Source of the DNA: Tengunoibacter tsumagoiensis
GTDB taxonomy: Bacteria > Chloroflexota > Ktedonobacteria > Ktedonobacterales > Ktedonobacteraceae
Direction: 5' to 3'
Length of the DNA stretch: 64,000 nucleotides
Assembly: GCF_003967535.1 (NCBI RefSeq)
Contig: NZ_BIFR01000001.1
Location: 549,493-613,492 of the forward strand
A program made the position numbers and the translations under genes. The notes below the pieces were generated by a model. It had not been told where the DNA came from. It saw only the letters and a program-made list of their open reading frames with translations, and did not search any database. Shown here piece by piece: positions 56,414 to 64,000 of the stretch; positions within the stretch are counted from its first letter, which is position 1, and the number at the start of each line of letters is the position of its first letter.

Positions 56414-57664
56414 TCAGGCTCTCATTCCACGCGATGTTGAGGAGCGTACAATCAAGTTTCCGGAGAGCAGGCTCCGTTGTTGGGAGATTTGTCGTTCATG
56501 CAATTGCCGCCAGAGGAGTCGAATGACCTCTTCACCCAGGGCTTCAATCGGTGGTCGAATCGATGTTATCCCTAATTCTGCCGCCAGAGGATGATTGTCA
56601 AAGCCAATCAGGCCAAAATCTTTGCCAGCTACCTTTCCTGACCTCTGGGCAGCACGTAGAAAACCGGCAGCCGCTTCGTCATTTTGCGCAATGATCCCTA
56701 CGGGCCGTCCCTGCGATCCCGTCTCAAGGATGCCTTGAGCAATCAGTTCTTGACTCGCCTGATATGTGGCCTCCTCAGACGTCTGTCCAGATGGCATCTT
56801 CATAGTGGAATGAATGCGCAGTTGTTCTGGAGAGACTCCAAAATCCTGCATAGCCTGCTTCACACCTTCAATCCGTTTGCTTACCCACGAACGATCATCG
56901 CATTGCAGGAAGTGATAGACAGGAGCATAGCCAACGCGTAATAAATGAAGTCCAGCGCGATAGCCTGACGTGAGGTTATCGAAGCAGACCACAGGACACG
57001 GACTGATAATCTCTTCCCAGGAGACCAGAGCCACAGGTACACGCTCAATGTCAAACAGAGCACGTACGACCTCGCTCATGAAACGCGCATCAAAAATACT
57101 GATGACGATGGCATCGATACCATGATCAAGCAAGAGCGTAATGGCCTCCTTCATCGTCGTATGCTCGGAAGTTGGAGCAAGCTCTTGCACCAGATGCACA
57201 CGCCCACCAACCTGCGCAAAAGAGCGCTGAAGGGATTGCATCAACACATAGTTCCATTGATCAGGCTCAAAGCCGTTAGCGGGGACTGGCACCCCAGACG
57301 TAAAAGCGATAAAGGGCTTCTGGGCAAGAATACCCAGGGTAGGTGCCGTAATCGACCTGCGCGATCGTGTAAAAGAACTTGATGACACCTGTGCTGGCAC
57401 CGCCGCAGGGACAACCGGTTGAGAGACAAATGTCCCTCGTTTGGGCTCAGCACGCAACGTCCCATCGCTGATGAGAAGACCGATGGCCTGCTCCAGAGTC
57501 GGCATGCTGACCCCATAGATTTTGGCAAGATTCGCTCGGCCAGGCAACATTGAACCGGCTGGCCACTCTCCCATCTGAATTTTATTGCGAATGTCTTGCT
57601 CAACCTGCCTGTACATTAATGGCTCTTTGGACTGCTCTTGCCCTGGCACAAAATCTTTATTCAT
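56414..57664 (-). CDS. GntR-type regulator with LacI-like sensor domain (R3)
   Basis: 416 residues from the ATG at 57664 (AAAGG 6 nt before it; the upstream in-frame Met has no such site). GntR winged helix at about 17-85 (YRQVEQDIRNKIQ, LPGRANLAKIYGVSMPTLEQAI), then a LacI/periplasmic-binding-like domain (GIIAQNDEAAAGFLRAAQ, DFGLIGFDNHPLAAELG). Same design as R1 and clearly its homologue. Divergent from B3; a palindrome lies between the two. Likely represses B3 until a sugar ligand is bound. Confidence 0.88.
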   Translation of the reverse strand: MNKDFVPGQEQSKEPLMYRQVEQDIRNKIQMGEWPAGSMLPGRANLAKIYGVSMPTLEQAIGLLISDGTLRAEPKRGTFVSQPVVPAAVPAQVSSSSFTRSRRSITAPTLGILAQKPFIAFTSGVPVPANGFEPDQWNYVLMQSLQRSFAQVGGRVHLVQELAPTSEHTTMKEAITLLLDHGIDAIVISIFDARFMSEVVRALFDIERVPVALVSWEEIISPCPVVCFDNLTSGYRAGLHLLRVGYAPVYHFLQCDDRSWVSKRIEGVKQAMQDFGVSPEQLRIHSTMKMPSGQTSEEATYQASQELIAQGILETGSQGRPVGIIAQNDEAAAGFLRAAQRSGKVAGKDFGLIGFDNHPLAAELGITSIRPPIEALGEEVIRLLWRQLHERQISQQRSLLSGNLIVRSSTSRGMRA

Positions 57665-57782
57665 TCTATACCTTTTCACTAACCATACTACATAATTATA
57701 TCCATTATATAGTTTTGCTTTTTTATCGGCCCAGTTACCCCATTCCATGTCTCATGTTGCATAGAAATTATTCAATATTCCC

Positions 57783-57862
57783 TTGACAGAGTCAATAGAG
57801 CAATGTATCCTATAAAGGGTGGTCAACTATACAGTATAATTATACACCAGTATAGTTATGTA
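57783..57862 (+). promoter_or_regulatory. B3 promoter with R3-type operator
   Basis: TTGACA (57783-57788), 17-nt spacer, TATCCT (57806-57811). Downstream lies the palindrome GTATAATTATAC (57834-57845), nested inside a wider AACTATAC/GTATAGTT pair (57825-57858). A related ATAATTAT core lies at 57692-57699 nearer R3. Confidence 0.65.
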
Positions 57863-57956
57863 GTGCCCCTTTAAAAAGGAGGATACATAACCACTCGCTG
57901 CCATTTTCAGGCTTGCGTCGTCCTCTTGACAATTTGAGGCGAGCTAGCGATAAGCG

Positions 57957-57973
57957 CATGACAGGATGTCATG
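57957..57973 (+). other. Hairpin in the B3 leader
   Basis: CATGACA-GGA-TGTCATG, a perfect 7-bp stem with a 3-nt loop, 58 nt before the start codon. Confidence 0.5.
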
Positions 57974-58030
57974 TCGTACCGATTTCATTGTTGAAGTCAC
58001 GCGGTTTTATTCCAAAGGAGTAACGCATAC

Positions 58031-61000
58031 ATGGTACATGGGTTCAAAAGGCCGTTACTGCGCAGTAACTGGTCAAAGAAACGGATGATCCGTACATCCC
58101 TCTCATTTGGTTCACTCTTCTTGTTGTTAAGTGTAGTGCTCGCATCTTTTTCGTTTCAGCTATTGACAAATGGGGTTGCGCATGCCGAGACCCCTTCGCA
58201 ACGGCCTGCAATTGGTATCAACCTGGGTGAACCCGATCCAGGTAGTTTCACAGATGCGATGAAAACCTCTGGCGACCTGTTAAGCACTGATGGTCATACC
58301 CTTGTCGCGGTTGATAGCAATGGCTGGCCTACGGCTGATTTTCAGTTCTACTTATGGCAGGGTCAGAGCCGCACTGATGGCACCTACCAGGTTATCTTCA
58401 ATGGACAGGCTGATCTCTCCGTCTCACTCGGCTATGCGACTTTCTCCAATCAGCAGTACAATGCAGCCACAAACACGACGACGGTCACGATGGTGGTAAC
58501 GACAGCCGACAATATCAATTTCTACCTGTACTTCAACAACACAAAGCGAACAGCCAGCAGCGCCACCAATACAGGTATCACTGGCCTGAAGTTTTTTAAG
58601 CCAGTCTCAGAGGGTTCAACTACGTCGTACGATCCTTCTGTCATCTTTACCCCTTATGTGGCTCAGGCCGTTGCTCCTTACACGTACATTCGCTTTATGT
58701 TTGGAACCAACTGGAACAAGTCGACGACCTGGTCGGATCGCACAACAGTTGATTATGCAACACAGCATAAGATGCTCCCAGGTGAAAATGGCTTTGAAGG
58801 CAATCAGATGGCCTTTGAGTATATGGTCAAGATTGCGAACGACAATAATAAGGATCTGTATATTGTTGTCCCCGATCGTGCAAATAATGACTATATCACC
58901 AAACTGGCACAGTTGCTTCTGTACGGTAGTGATGGCGTCAATCCCTATACCAGTCCACAGGCAAATCCTGTCTGGGCTCCCTTAAAGCCCTCTCTCAAGC
59001 TGTATGTTGAGTATACCAACGAGGCATGGAACTTCTCATTTGATCAGGCGCATGATCTCTATGATGGCCCCATTGGAGCTCAACAGGAGATTGCCAACAA
59101 TCCAAATTCCCCTCTTATCTTTGATGGCAATACCGATGGCAATCTCATCTGGCATCGCAACTATGCCAATCGATCACTCAATGTCAGTAACATCTTCCGC
59201 AGCGTTTTCGGCGATGCATCAATGGGCTCACGCGTGCGTCCACTGCTGTACTGGCAGTATAACAACCTGAATAATACGGCCCAGGATGAACTTGAGTTCA
59301 TCAATGATTATTACAACAATGCCGATGGCATTCAACATGTTGCTAATCCTCATCCAGTGAACTATTACTTCTGGGGCGGCGGCGGAGCTGTCTACTTCAA
59401 TAGTAATAATGATGGTGCAACGAGCGTTGATAGCCTGTTTGCCTCTGGTGTTCCTCAATCCAGCTATCAAAGCATGGTAAGTAATGAGGGAACCTGGGCT
59501 CGCTCTTATGGGCTGCACTTTATGTCCTATGAGGGAAGCTGGGGCATTAGCGGGTCTGTTGGCGATGCTGGTCGCGTCGATCCTCGTGCTCAGCAGGCTC
59601 TTCTGACATCTTTCAACGATTTTGTTCAGGCTGGTGGTGAGAACTATACCGCTGGAACGTTTGGTCAGTGGGATGATTTCACGATCGCCAATACGTATCC
59701 TTTAGTAAAGGGTGCGGCACAGATTAACGCTTCAGACTATAGTCTCCCTTCTGTTACATTGGGAACGGCTATCTCAGCCAGTGGTACAACGACGATTCCT
59801 GGTACGGCCTACGATCTTACTATTAGCGGATACGATGGAGCCAAGTCGGATGTGGGACAGAATGTCTCTTATCTGATCCGCATTGGGAACTCGGATACCT
59901 ATCAGGTCTACTTGAGCGTCGCCAATGATGCTGATGGTGGTAAGATCAATGTCTATGCCGATAGTGAACTGTTGACAACGGTAGCGGTTCCCAATACTGG
60001 TAGCAAGAGTAGCTATCAGGTAGTCTCTGCTGGAACTGTGACCTTATCCTCTGGCTTGCATAGTCTGTTCTTACGCCCTTCTGCCAATGCCTCGAATGGG
60101 ACAGCGGGGAATGTGGATGCACTCTACGTACAACCTTCTTCGGTCTCAGGTACTCCTGCAACCCGGCCAGCCCCTAATGGTGTTCCTTCATACCTCCAGG
60201 ATCTGGATATTGGCGGACCCGCTCTGCCTGGTTCAGTCAATACCGATAATGGAACCTTTACCATCAATGCTTCCGGCTATGATATCTGGAATAATATTGA
60301 TGCCTTCCATTATGTCTACGAGCCTGTTACTGGAGATACCACCATTATTGCTCGTGTAACTTCTTTGAGCCACTCTTCTGCATATGCTAAAGCTGGTGTG
60401 ATGATCCGTAAGTCGCTCGATGGCACCGCTGCTAATGCGGCCTCTCTGTTCTCTAATGAGCCTTCGACCTACTTTGAGGATCGCCTCACGGATAATGGCA
60501 ATACTAATCACCCACCATCGGTCTTCGCCAATGTCCCTTACTGGGTGAAATTGGTGCGCACTGGTGACACATTTACTGGCTATGGCTCTACAGATGGAAG
60601 TAACTGGACTCTGATGGGTTCAGATACTATTGTGATGGGTTCAACGGTCTATGTAGGATTGGCCCTGACCTCTCATAATGATGGGACTCTGGCTTCGGCA
60701 ACCTTTGATAATGTCTCGGTCAATGGCACAGCCTGGACTGGTAGCGGCACTGGCGGTAGTGGTTCAACCCCAACCCCAACGCCAACTTCTACTCCAACGC
60801 CTACGCCAACTCCGATTCCGACATCGACTCCTACTCCTACGCCAACGCCAAGTCCAACATCGACTCCTACTCCTACACCTACACCAAGTCCAACGGCGAC
60901 ACCAAGCCCAACGCCTGTTCCAACAGGCTGGACTGCGTGTGCCAAAGAGGGGGGCACCTGCACCTTTAGTGGTACACAGGTGGTCCGCTATGGAGCCAAT

Positions 61001-61291
61001 GGGCACTACAATTACCAGACAGCGACCAATAGCATTAAATGTAACAATGGTGCCTTTGGTGATCCCATCAATGGGACGAAGAAGACATGCGATGTCGCTC
61101 CTATTCCTCCAACCAGTTGGACCAAATGTGCCGACGAGAATGGAACCTGTGCCGTCACGGGAACCGTCTCCGTGGCCTATGGAGCCAACGGAAAGTTCAT
61201 CTATAAGACGGAAAGCAGCAACACTGCCTGTAATAACAGCACTTTTACCGATCCGATCGTGGGAACGGTGAAGGCCTGTTATTATAAGTAG
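58031..61291 (+). CDS. Giant secreted glycoside hydrolase-like protein B3
   Basis: 1086 residues. Signal/anchor at about 22-52, catalytic-type region with LYVEYTNEAWN (N330-E331) and MSYEGSWG (E501), CBM6-like sandwich, DUF1349/concanavalin-like domain, a long Thr/Pro/Ser linker, two four-cysteine modules. The first 900 residues are family B and more diverged than B1 and B2 are from each other. The last 120 residues match A1 almost exactly (KEGGTCTFSG to VKACYYK), and the terminator matches that of A2, so the 3' end was exchanged with family A. The ATG has AAGGAG about 10-11 nt upstream. Confidence 0.75.
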   Translation: MVHGFKRPLLRSNWSKKRMIRTSLSFGSLFLLLSVVLASFSFQLLTNGVAHAETPSQRPAIGINLGEPDPGSFTDAMKTSGDLLSTDGHTLVAVDSNGWPTADFQFYLWQGQSRTDGTYQVIFNGQADLSVSLGYATFSNQQYNAATNTTTVTMVVTTADNINFYLYFNNTKRTASSATNTGITGLKFFKPVSEGSTTSYDPSVIFTPYVAQAVAPYTYIRFMFGTNWNKSTTWSDRTTVDYATQHKMLPGENGFEGNQMAFEYMVKIANDNNKDLYIVVPDRANNDYITKLAQLLLYGSDGVNPYTSPQANPVWAPLKPSLKLYVEYTNEAWNFSFDQAHDLYDGPIGAQQEIANNPNSPLIFDGNTDGNLIWHRNYANRSLNVSNIFRSVFGDASMGSRVRPLLYWQYNNLNNTAQDELEFINDYYNNADGIQHVANPHPVNYYFWGGGGAVYFNSNNDGATSVDSLFASGVPQSSYQSMVSNEGTWARSYGLHFMSYEGSWGISGSVGDAGRVDPRAQQALLTSFNDFVQAGGENYTAGTFGQWDDFTIANTYPLVKGAAQINASDYSLPSVTLGTAISASGTTTIPGTAYDLTISGYDGAKSDVGQNVSYLIRIGNSDTYQVYLSVANDADGGKINVYADSELLTTVAVPNTGSKSSYQVVSAGTVTLSSGLHSLFLRPSANASNGTAGNVDALYVQPSSVSGTPATRPAPNGVPSYLQDLDIGGPALPGSVNTDNGTFTINASGYDIWNNIDAFHYVYEPVTGDTTIIARVTSLSHSSAYAKAGVMIRKSLDGTAANAASLFSNEPSTYFEDRLTDNGNTNHPPSVFANVPYWVKLVRTGDTFTGYGSTDGSNWTLMGSDTIVMGSTVYVGLALTSHNDGTLASATFDNVSVNGTAWTGSGTGGSGSTPTPTPTSTPTPTPTPIPTSTPTPTPTPSPTSTPTPTPTPSPTATPSPTPVPTGWTACAKEGGTCTFSGTQVVRYGANGHYNYQTATNSIKCNNGAFGDPINGTKKTCDVAPIPPTSWTKCADENGTCAVTGTVSVAYGANGKFIYKTESSNTACNNSTFTDPIVGTVKACYYK

Positions 61292-61312
61292 ATATGTAGT
61301 GCGTCCATAGCA

Positions 61313-61346
61313 AGGCCCGGATCAGGAAATTCCCTGATCCGGGCCT
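61313..61346 (+). terminator. Intrinsic terminator of B3
   Basis: AGGCCCGGATCAGG pairs with its complement around a 5-6-nt loop. Nearly the same sequence as the A2 terminator. Confidence 0.85.
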
Positions 61347-61351
61347 CATTC

Positions 61352-62693
61352 TATCCTCCATAGATTCTGTTCCCATGTTCCGTTTCTCATTAAACCATGG
61401 ATGGGCTCACACAGCGGAGTGGGACCTGTGGAAAGAGACAAGCTACTTTCCCTACTTGACATTGCATAATATGTTTTTTGTGCATGAGATAGAATGTCAA
61501 GTAGGGCAGGTCGCTTGTCTCCTGCCGAAACGTGCCACTCCACTCTGGTCGCCCATCCATAGCTTCTGTTCCCATGTTCTGTTTCACGTTGAGCTATGGA
61601 TAGGCTCACACAGCGGAGTGGGACCTGTGGAAAGAGACAAGCTACTTTCCCGACTTGACATTGCATAATATGTTTTTTGTGCATGAGATAGAATGTCAAG
61701 TAGGGCAGGTCGCTTGTCTCCTGCCGAAACGTGCCACTCCGCTCTGGTCGCCCCTCCATAGCTTCTGTTCCCGTTTCCTGTTTTCCCACTGAGCTATGGA
61801 TAGGCTCACACAGCGGAGTGGGACCTGTGGAAAGAGACAAGCTACTTTCCCTACTTGACATTGTTTTATACGCAAAATATATTATGACCTTACAAGGCAA
61901 GTAGGGCAGGTCGCTTGTCTCCTGCCGAAACGTGCCACTCCACTCTGGTCGCCCATCCATAGCTTCTGTTCCCATGTTCTGTTTCACGTTGAGCTATGGA
62001 TAGGCTCACACAGCGGAGTGGCAACTGTGGAAAGAGACAAGCTACTTTCCCTACTTGACATTGCATAATATGTTTTTTGTGCATGAGATAGAATGTCAAG
62101 TAGGGCAGGTCGCTTGTCTCCTGCCAAAACGTCCCATTCCACTCTGGTAGCCCATCCATAGCTTCTGTTCCCATGTTCTGTTTCACGTTGAACCATGGAG
62201 GGGCGAACAGAGCGGAGTGGGACCTGTGGAAAGAGACAAGCTACTTTACCTACTTGACATTGTTTTATATGCAAAATAGATCATGACATTACAAGACAAG
62301 TAGGGCAGGTCGCTTGTCTCCTGCCGAAACGTGCCACTCCACTCTGGTCGCCCATCTATAGCTTCTGTTCCCGTTTCCTGTTTTCCCACTGAGCTATGGA
62401 TGGGCTCACACAGCGGAGTGGCAACTGTGGAAAGAGACAAGCTACTTTCCCTACTTGACATTGCATAATATGTTTTTTGTGCATGAGATAGAATGTCAAG
62501 TAGGGCAGGTCGCTTGTCTCCTGCCAAAACGTCCCATTCCACTCTGGTAGCCCATCCATAGCTTCTATTCCCATGTTCTGTTTCCCATTGAACTATGGAG
62601 GGGCCCACACAGCGGAGTGGGACCTGTGGAAAGAGACAAGCTACTTTCCCTACTTTACATTGTTTTATATCTGAAATAGAGCATGATATCACA
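61352..62693 (+). repeat. Structured ~200-bp tandem repeat array 4 (about 7 units)
   Basis: GGAAAG...CTTTCC hairpins start at 61430, 61629, 61829, 62029, 62228, 62429 and 62628, a 199-201-bp period. On the sense of B3 each unit reads hairpin C, arm B, hairpin A, long hairpin D. Arm B is long in several units (CTACTTGACATT with AATGTCAAGTAG). The base of D is CCACTCC with GGAGTGG where array 1 has CCATTCC with GGAATGG. A degenerate half-unit (GACCTGTGGAAAGAGA) lies at about 62715-62731. It fills the gap between B3 and the leucine-rich-repeat gene. Confidence 0.92.
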
Positions 62694-62864
62694 AGACAAT
62701 CAATCATTGTGGAGATGGACCTGTGGAAAGAGATCCCTCTCTGTCATCATATATTGATTGCTTCCTTCATATTGCTTATCACAAGAATAGATATTATACT
62801 TTATCTATATACTCAAAGAATTTTGCAAAGAATTTTGCACGTTACATCATAAAAAGTGAGAACG

Positions 62865-64000
62865 ATGGCAGACCTCATCCGCCCTATTGTGCTAACCGAT
62901 CCACACACTGTAAGCTTTCTTCCTCATGTCCACAAACTGAATCTGGCTGGTAGCCGGACCCTGACTGATCTATCTCCTCTTCGTACGCTTTCTGAATTAA
63001 CTGAGATCAATTTGTCAGGGTGCAGACAGATGGCAGATCTGACGGCACTGACTGAATTGCAGCAGATCACAACGCTCATTCTGAAGGGCTGCATAAACCT
63101 GACTGATCTTTCGCCTCTCAGTCAGCTCACAAAACTGACCACGCTCGATCTCACCAATTGTCGGTCGCTCACAGATCTCACCCCTCTAACTTCTCTTCAA
63201 CAACTGACCCGACTGAATCTTGCTGGCTGTACACACATTACATCGCTCGCACCGCTGGCCCAACTCCCCATGCTTCAGGTGCTCAATATCTCCAACAGTC
63301 AGCTCAAGCGGAAACTTGAACCAGTTAATCAGATGGTCGAGATCAGAGGTATGCTCCCACGAGTCTTGAAAAGGTTGCCCATTCCGCTTCGTCGCCAGTT
63401 GAGTGTCCAGATGATGAAGTCACAACCATTCGCTGAATGTCTGGAGGCACTTTTTCAACGCTGGCCCAGGCGTTGTGATCACATGCTACAGAGCAGGCTA
63501 CAAAGTCTTTCGGTGGCAGAGCGTACGCTGGCGGAAGAGGCTCTCTATACCTTATTTCTGTGGGGAAATAAAGAATATCATCTTTTGCTGGCTCTGGGTG
63601 CCTTGCAATCTACCCGGACGATCGAGGCCTTAAAGAGTAGCTTACTGCATGGGCCAACAAAGGGAAGTTTTTTTGTCGTGGCAATCGTCCTGTGGCAACT
63701 CGAACGCTATCCCCTGACGTTGACGGCGCTGTGCAAAGGGGCCAGCCAATGGGATGATCTCGCAGAAAGAATTGAAGCGGTAAAAGCGCTTAAGTATTTT
63801 GCTGACCCTCAGGCGATAGAGACATTACAGATGCTCCTCTATGATGAGCATACACAGCTCCGCTATGAGGCCCTTCTCTCACTGGCTCATCTAACTGGAG
63901 TCCAGGTTGTCTATTACTCAAGCCTGCTGAAAGGTATTAAGGATAGTGAGCCAGTCCGCTGGCTGCCAGCGGCCAATAACTGGCTGCATATCCTTAATGC
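62865..64000 (+). CDS. Leucine-rich-repeat protein with HEAT-like part (partial, runs off the window)
   Basis: 378 codons are visible with no stop. Residues 20-145 hold about six leucine-rich repeats of about 23 residues with the pattern L-x2-L-x-L-x-x-C-x-x-L-T-D-L-S-P-L (for example LTTLDLTNCRSLTDLTPL). From about 160 the protein is helical, with HEAT-like pairs near 300-360 (DDLAERIEAVKALKYFADPQAIETLQMLL, HTQLRYEALLSLAHL). No signal peptide, so it is probably cytoplasmic and protein-binding. The ATG follows AGTGAGAACG, a weak ribosome site. The 3' end is outside the window. Confidence 0.85.
   Translation, partial: MADLIRPIVLTDPHTVSFLPHVHKLNLAGSRTLTDLSPLRTLSELTEINLSGCRQMADLTALTELQQITTLILKGCINLTDLSPLSQLTKLTTLDLTNCRSLTDLTPLTSLQQLTRLNLAGCTHITSLAPLAQLPMLQVLNISNSQLKRKLEPVNQMVEIRGMLPRVLKRLPIPLRRQLSVQMMKSQPFAECLEALFQRWPRRCDHMLQSRLQSLSVAERTLAEEALYTLFLWGNKEYHLLLALGALQSTRTIEALKSSLLHGPTKGSFFVVAIVLWQLERYPLTLTALCKGASQWDDLAERIEAVKALKYFADPQAIETLQMLLYDEHTQLRYEALLSLAHLTGVQVVYYSSLLKGIKDSEPVRWLPAANNWLHILN

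Noticed and set aside
61346..62707. Open frames of 65-213 codons on both strands of the repeat arrays
   Set aside because: They arise from the repeated DNA, shift frame between units, lack ribosome sites and have no protein-like features.

Overview
The window looks like chromosomal DNA from a large-genome, mid-GC soil or compost bacterium of the class Ktedonobacteria (phylum Chloroflexota). That placement is inferred from the gene set: giant secreted Thr/Pro-linked carbohydrate-active proteins, GntR/LacI hybrid regulators, paralogous ABC permeases and repeat-rich spacers. It does not rest on a marker gene. No CRISPR array, rRNA gene or transposase was seen. One tRNA gene is present.

Layout. 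0-6.3 kb: an orphan ATP-grasp ligase, then a minus-strand housekeeping block (purK-purE, then ruvB-queA). 6.5-9 kb: an ECF sigma factor overlapping a membrane protein that is probably its anti-sigma partner, and a secreted CHAP hydrolase. 9.1-34.3 kb: five giant secreted proteins that look like clan-A glycoside hydrolases. Family A has three genes (minus strand) and family B has two here (plus strand), with a sixth gene (B3) at 58-61.3 kb. Three GntR-type regulators (R1 19.2-20.5 kb, R2 29.7-30.8 kb, R3 56.4-57.7 kb) each sit beside these genes. Each neighbourhood has its own palindromic or repeated operator, found at the promoter of the hydrolase and, for R1 and R2, also at the promoter of the regulator itself.

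34.8-38.1 kb: tRNA-Arg(CCT) flanked by two short tRNA fragments, followed by broken genes (SMI1/KNR4, beta-propeller, Gp37/Gp68 type) and one intact unknown gene. 38.1-43.4 kb: a five-gene minus-strand operon encoding a MauE-like membrane protein, a MauD-like thioredoxin, a small Tat-exported eight-cysteine protein, a FtsX-type permease and its ATPase. A second permease copy follows (43.7-46.5 kb), with a decayed remnant of mauE and its promoter upstream. 47-50.2 kb: copper homeostasis (copZ, csoR, copA) with recognisable CsoR-type operators. 50.6-53.2 kb: an SGNH esterase and a polygalacturonase-like beta-helix enzyme. 53.3-56 kb: a repeat-containing lipoprotein, an aquaporin and a small unknown protein. 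The window ends inside a leucine-rich-repeat protein.

The most unusual feature is a family of tandem arrays of a ~200-bp unit at four places (1.6-2.1, 13.6-14.0, 18.4-19.2 and 61.4-62.7 kb). Each unit is a string of inverted repeats. Two short hairpins share the same loop core but have different, internally compensated stems, which suggests selection for the folded form. All four arrays lie just past the 3' end of a gene and have the same orientation relative to it. Other points of interest are the Mau-like oxidative-folding/export operon, the R1 operator set with ~700-nt conserved leaders, and C-terminal module exchange between families A and B.
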